DNA from: Spirochaetes bacterium GWB1_60_80
GTDB taxonomy: Bacteria > Spirochaetota > Spirochaetia > Treponematales > UBA12059
DNA: 60,893 bases
Assembly: GCA_001829185.1 (NCBI GenBank)
Contig: MIAR01000041.1
Span: 1-60,893, forward strand
Reading direction: 5' to 3'
Shown here: positions 58,798-60,893 of the stretch, piece by piece
How the letters are laid out: each line of letters starts with the position of its first letter
Numbering within the stretch: position 1 is the stretch's first letter
Position numbers and translations under genes: made by a program
The notes under the pieces: model-generated
What the model saw: the letters and a program-made list of their open reading frames with translations, nothing else
The model's database searches: none
Told to the model about the DNA's origin: nothing

Positions 58798-59425
58798 TTA
58801 GAAAGCCGCAATAGTGCAGCCGGGCGTCAGGTAGGCCATATCTAACAGGGCCTTTTACGGGCAGGTCATGAAGATACCTGGCTACCCATAGTCACTTCTT
58901 CATAACTCCCAGAAGAGGGCGGGCTTGATAGGGCGATAGCTGATACGGCCGGCTGGCGTTTCGACCAGTTGTGGTCGACCGGTGGACACGCAGGTGATTT
59001 CCGGCACGTATTCCGGAAACAAGCCGTGCCAGGCTAGCGGGGATTGCAGGCTGACGCAGGCTGCCGGCTTGATCTGGCAAGCCACCACCATTAGCAGGTT
59101 GTTGAAAAAGCCGGTTGCTTTCTCAACAACCTTAACAATTCCTCGCATAGCTTGCGCTATGCTGCGTAATTGTACCGGCTTTTGAAGTGTTGAAAAGCCG
59201 CATCCGCGTTTTTCAACACCCTGTTAGGTTAAGTCGGTTTTTCGGTAGGGTTCGGCTAGGCTGTACCAGCCTTTGTGCAACCGCACTATCCGGCGCTGCG
59301 TACCCACCGGCTGAGCTGGACCCGCACCTGAAGCAGGTTTTCCCCAGCGGTAACCAATCCCGGCGTGAAGTAGTGCAGACTGACGGTCAGTGCCACCAGT
59401 TGCTCGAATTTTATTGCACTTGTTT
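58798..59425 (-). pseudogene. AbiEi-like antitoxin gene, disrupted
   Basis: Pieces of a type IV antitoxin/abortive-infection regulator (AbiEi, COG5340-like) appear in order but in different frames. 59425-59279: winged-helix part ending QVRVQLSRWVRSAG, then a stop. About 59287-59224: RIVRLHKGWYSLAEPYRKTD. Then the 129-bp MITE. 59093-58900: ACVSLQSPLAWHGLFPEYVP, STGRP, ETPAG and YRPIKPALF. About 58860-58798: KALLDMAYLTPG. Two or three frameshifts plus the insertion make it non-functional. No AbiEii toxin gene is seen. Identification is from memory of the family pattern. Confidence 0.7.
59095..59223. mobile_element. MITE-like palindromic element, copy B
   Basis: Identical to 1724-1852 over all 129 bp and in the same orientation. 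Flanked by TTAG at 59091-59094 and 59224-59227, a 4-bp target duplication different from copy A (CTAA) but its exact reverse complement. It is inserted in the AbiEi-like pseudogene. Being direct repeats, the two copies could recombine and remove the 57 kb between them. Confidence 0.87.
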
Positions 59426-59905
59426 AGCCTAATAGGCAAGATGCTGCATTGGAATGCTGGATATGCCCCGTGAATAGAAGTACTGCCAATGGCAATGAGA
59501 GGTCACGGTCAGCGAAGCTACGGCCAGTACTAGCACCACACTATAGATCAAGCCAGGATCGGCTAAGCTCTGGACCAGTTCGATGCTACAGCCATTTCCG
59601 AGCTGCGGCATATTATTACCGCCATGTACGGTGTCCTGGTTAAAGCCGAGTAGCCGGATGTATTCGGACTAAGTTAGTCCCCAATCGCCCAATTCTGTAG
59701 AAGACCAATCAGCCAACATTTGTTAAGCGGTCCGGAGGTCAGCGGCTGATATATCACTGGTTGCGATAAAAATATTCCTTGCTGGATTTCGCGGACAGCG
59801 GTTACGATACTGTCCAGAGATACTATCCCGGACCGCCACGGCGGCTCGAGGATTCCATGGGACCGACAGCGGGAAAAGCCTCACACCAACCAATCAGGAG
59901 AGATG
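59426..59905. other. intergenic region without a supported gene
   Basis: No reading frame here has family-like sequence. It contains the second GTTAAG-N19-TGATATATCA motif (59722-59756) and, before the metalloprotease gene, a weak promoter candidate (CGGACA 59792-59797, 18 bp, GATACT 59816-59821). Confidence 0.5.
59722..59756 (+). repeat. GTTAAG-N19-TGATATATCA motif, copy 2
   Basis: Same 35-bp layout as 58708-58742; the 19-bp spacers agree at about half of the positions. It lies about 150 bp upstream of the metalloprotease gene. Confidence 0.4.
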
Positions 59906-60751
59906 ATGAAAAAGTCACTCATCGCTTTGCTATCGCTGTGTGCCATCGCGGCGCTTCTCGCCCTGTCCTGCACGATGCCGGACCAGACCCCAGCAGCCGA
60001 CGCCTACACCTGGGACCGCTTCTTTGCCGAATCGGTTCAGGAGGTCTCCATCGACGGCCAAACTCGCTACCTTATTGAGGGCGACATCCTGGCCAGCGAG
60101 ATGGCCGAAGTCAGGCAATACTACGACAGTATGCTCGAAGAGCCCGAAGACGGCAGCCGCGCCACAGTCAACGTTATCCGTAAGAGCGGCAAGCGCTATG
60201 CCGACACTTACAACAGCACGGTGCGCTGGAACATCACCTACAAGATCTCTACCGCCATCAACGCCACCACCCGCACCAACCTGGAATGGGCCCTGGCGCA
60301 GTGGGAAGGCGTCGCCGGCGTGGACTTCAAGAATATCACCGGCAGCAGCGCCACCCCGGTCTTCACCATTCGCAACGCTACCGCTTCCGAAGAAAACGCC
60401 ATGCCTGGCGTCATCGCCTCGGCCTTCTTCCCTAGCTACAGCAACAAGACTCTCATTCTGTTCAATGATTTCTACGAGTTGTTCGCCAGCGGCACCTTCT
60501 ACGGTTGGGATCAGAAAGCCGTCCTGCTGCACGAGCTTGGCCACGGCGTTGGCCTGCGCCACGAGTTCATCTGGACTAAGAACTCAGCCGGCACCTGGAC
60601 CCAGACCGGCGAGACCAGCGCCGAAGCCTATCTGATGTCCGCCGCCCGCGACGACTACTCCATCATGTTCTATCCGCAATACTCCGCCTACAAGGGCAAC
60701 GGCCGCCTGTCCAGCGAGGACAGCCGCTGGATCGCCTGGCTTTACCCGTAA
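59906..60751 (+). CDS. metzincin-type zinc metalloprotease lipoprotein
   Basis: 281 aa. The second of two adjacent ATGs (59906) was chosen because GGAG is then 5 nt upstream; 59903 adds one residue. Lipobox ALSC (Cys22). The zinc site HELGHGVGLRHE (residues about 210-221) is the HExxHxxGxxH/E-type signature and SIMFYP behind it is the Met-turn. A ~100-residue N-terminal region probably serves as propeptide. Likely an exported or surface protease of the matrixin/M57-like group. Confidence 0.87.
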   Translation: MKKSLIALLSLCAIAALLALSCTMPDQTPAADAYTWDRFFAESVQEVSIDGQTRYLIEGDILASEMAEVRQYYDSMLEEPEDGSRATVNVIRKSGKRYADTYNSTVRWNITYKISTAINATTRTNLEWALAQWEGVAGVDFKNITGSSATPVFTIRNATASEENAMPGVIASAFFPSYSNKTLILFNDFYELFASGTFYGWDQKAVLLHELGHGVGLRHEFIWTKNSAGTWTQTGETSAEAYLMSAARDDYSIMFYPQYSAYKGNGRLSSEDSRWIAWLYP

Positions 60752-60784
60752 GCCGACCTTCAGGCCGCTTGTTTGAGACACTAG

Positions 60785-60812
60785 GGCCGCCCGCTTTGCG
60801 GGCGGCCTTTTT
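60785..60812 (+). terminator. terminator after the metalloprotease gene
   Basis: GGCCGCCCGC (60785-60794), TTT loop, GCGGGCGGCC (60798-60807) and five T. Confidence 0.93.
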
Positions 60813-60893
60813 AACTGGGGTAGCGTCGTCCGCTTGAAGTTTTCCACACGGTTGACCCCAACAGTAGCATGATGGTAGCCCTTGGTCGGGGGG

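Noticed and set aside
1-60893. tRNA, rRNA or known riboswitch
   Set aside because: No cloverleaf with TTCRA loops, rRNA segments or recognisable aptamer cores was seen in intergenic regions by eye.

Overview
The window is a GC-rich bacterial chromosome segment without rRNA or tRNA genes. Its gene families point to a strictly anaerobic spirochaete (Spirochaetota, Treponema/Spirochaeta-like): a DUF3798 lipoprotein with its ABC transporter, a Gx-transporter/NusG-domain-II pair, several class III cyclases, NADH-linked formate metabolism and a rubrerythrin. The phylum assignment is inferred from gene content and was not tested.

Layout. 1-6.2 kb: DUF3798 binding lipoprotein, terminator, a 129-bp palindromic MITE-like element, then a four-gene ABC transporter operon. 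6.2-12.1 kb: chemotaxis receptor, aminotransferase, membrane cyclase, and a lipoprotein that looks like a diverged DUF3798 paralogue. 12.2-23 kb: leuS; a complete siaABCD-type phospho-switch (PP2C phosphatase, kinase, SiaC phosphoprotein with Thr68, diguanylate cyclase); a Gx transporter with an EcfT-like extension; a NusG-II protein; slyD; uppP. 22-26.4 kb: two divergent unrecognised genes. 26.4-30.1 kb: a signalling cassette of the kind usually found beside [FeFe]-hydrogenases (Rrf2, PHP, two GHKL ATPases, DRTGG, Dx-rubrerythrin), with no hydrogenase here. 30.2-40.9 kb: one long redox operon with one promoter and one terminator: DRTGG, NuoE, cysteine-free ferredoxin-like protein, NuoF-GltD fusion, NuoE, NuoF, formate dehydrogenase and an OFA-family transporter. 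40.9-43 kb: a MobA fusion protein that could serve the molybdo-enzyme, and a NadD-like protein. 43.1-44.4 kb: decayed adenylate cyclase pseudogene. 44.4-60.9 kb: U32 protein with a long basic tail, LRR lipoprotein ending in a repeat array, FecR and clostripain-like lipoproteins, trpS, rlmN, an AbiEi-like antitoxin pseudogene split by the second copy of the MITE, and a metzincin-type lipoprotein.

How the parts fit. The 30-41 kb operon reads as a soluble NAD(P)H/ferredoxin-linked formate system, possibly electron-bifurcating, with a formate or oxalate carrier and probable cofactor synthesis next to it. The cassette just upstream is a plausible redox and adenylate sensor for it. The most striking non-gene signals are the two identical 129-bp elements with 4-bp YTAR target duplications, and several genes whose -10 box lies 6-7 nt before the ATG, which suggests leaderless mRNAs.
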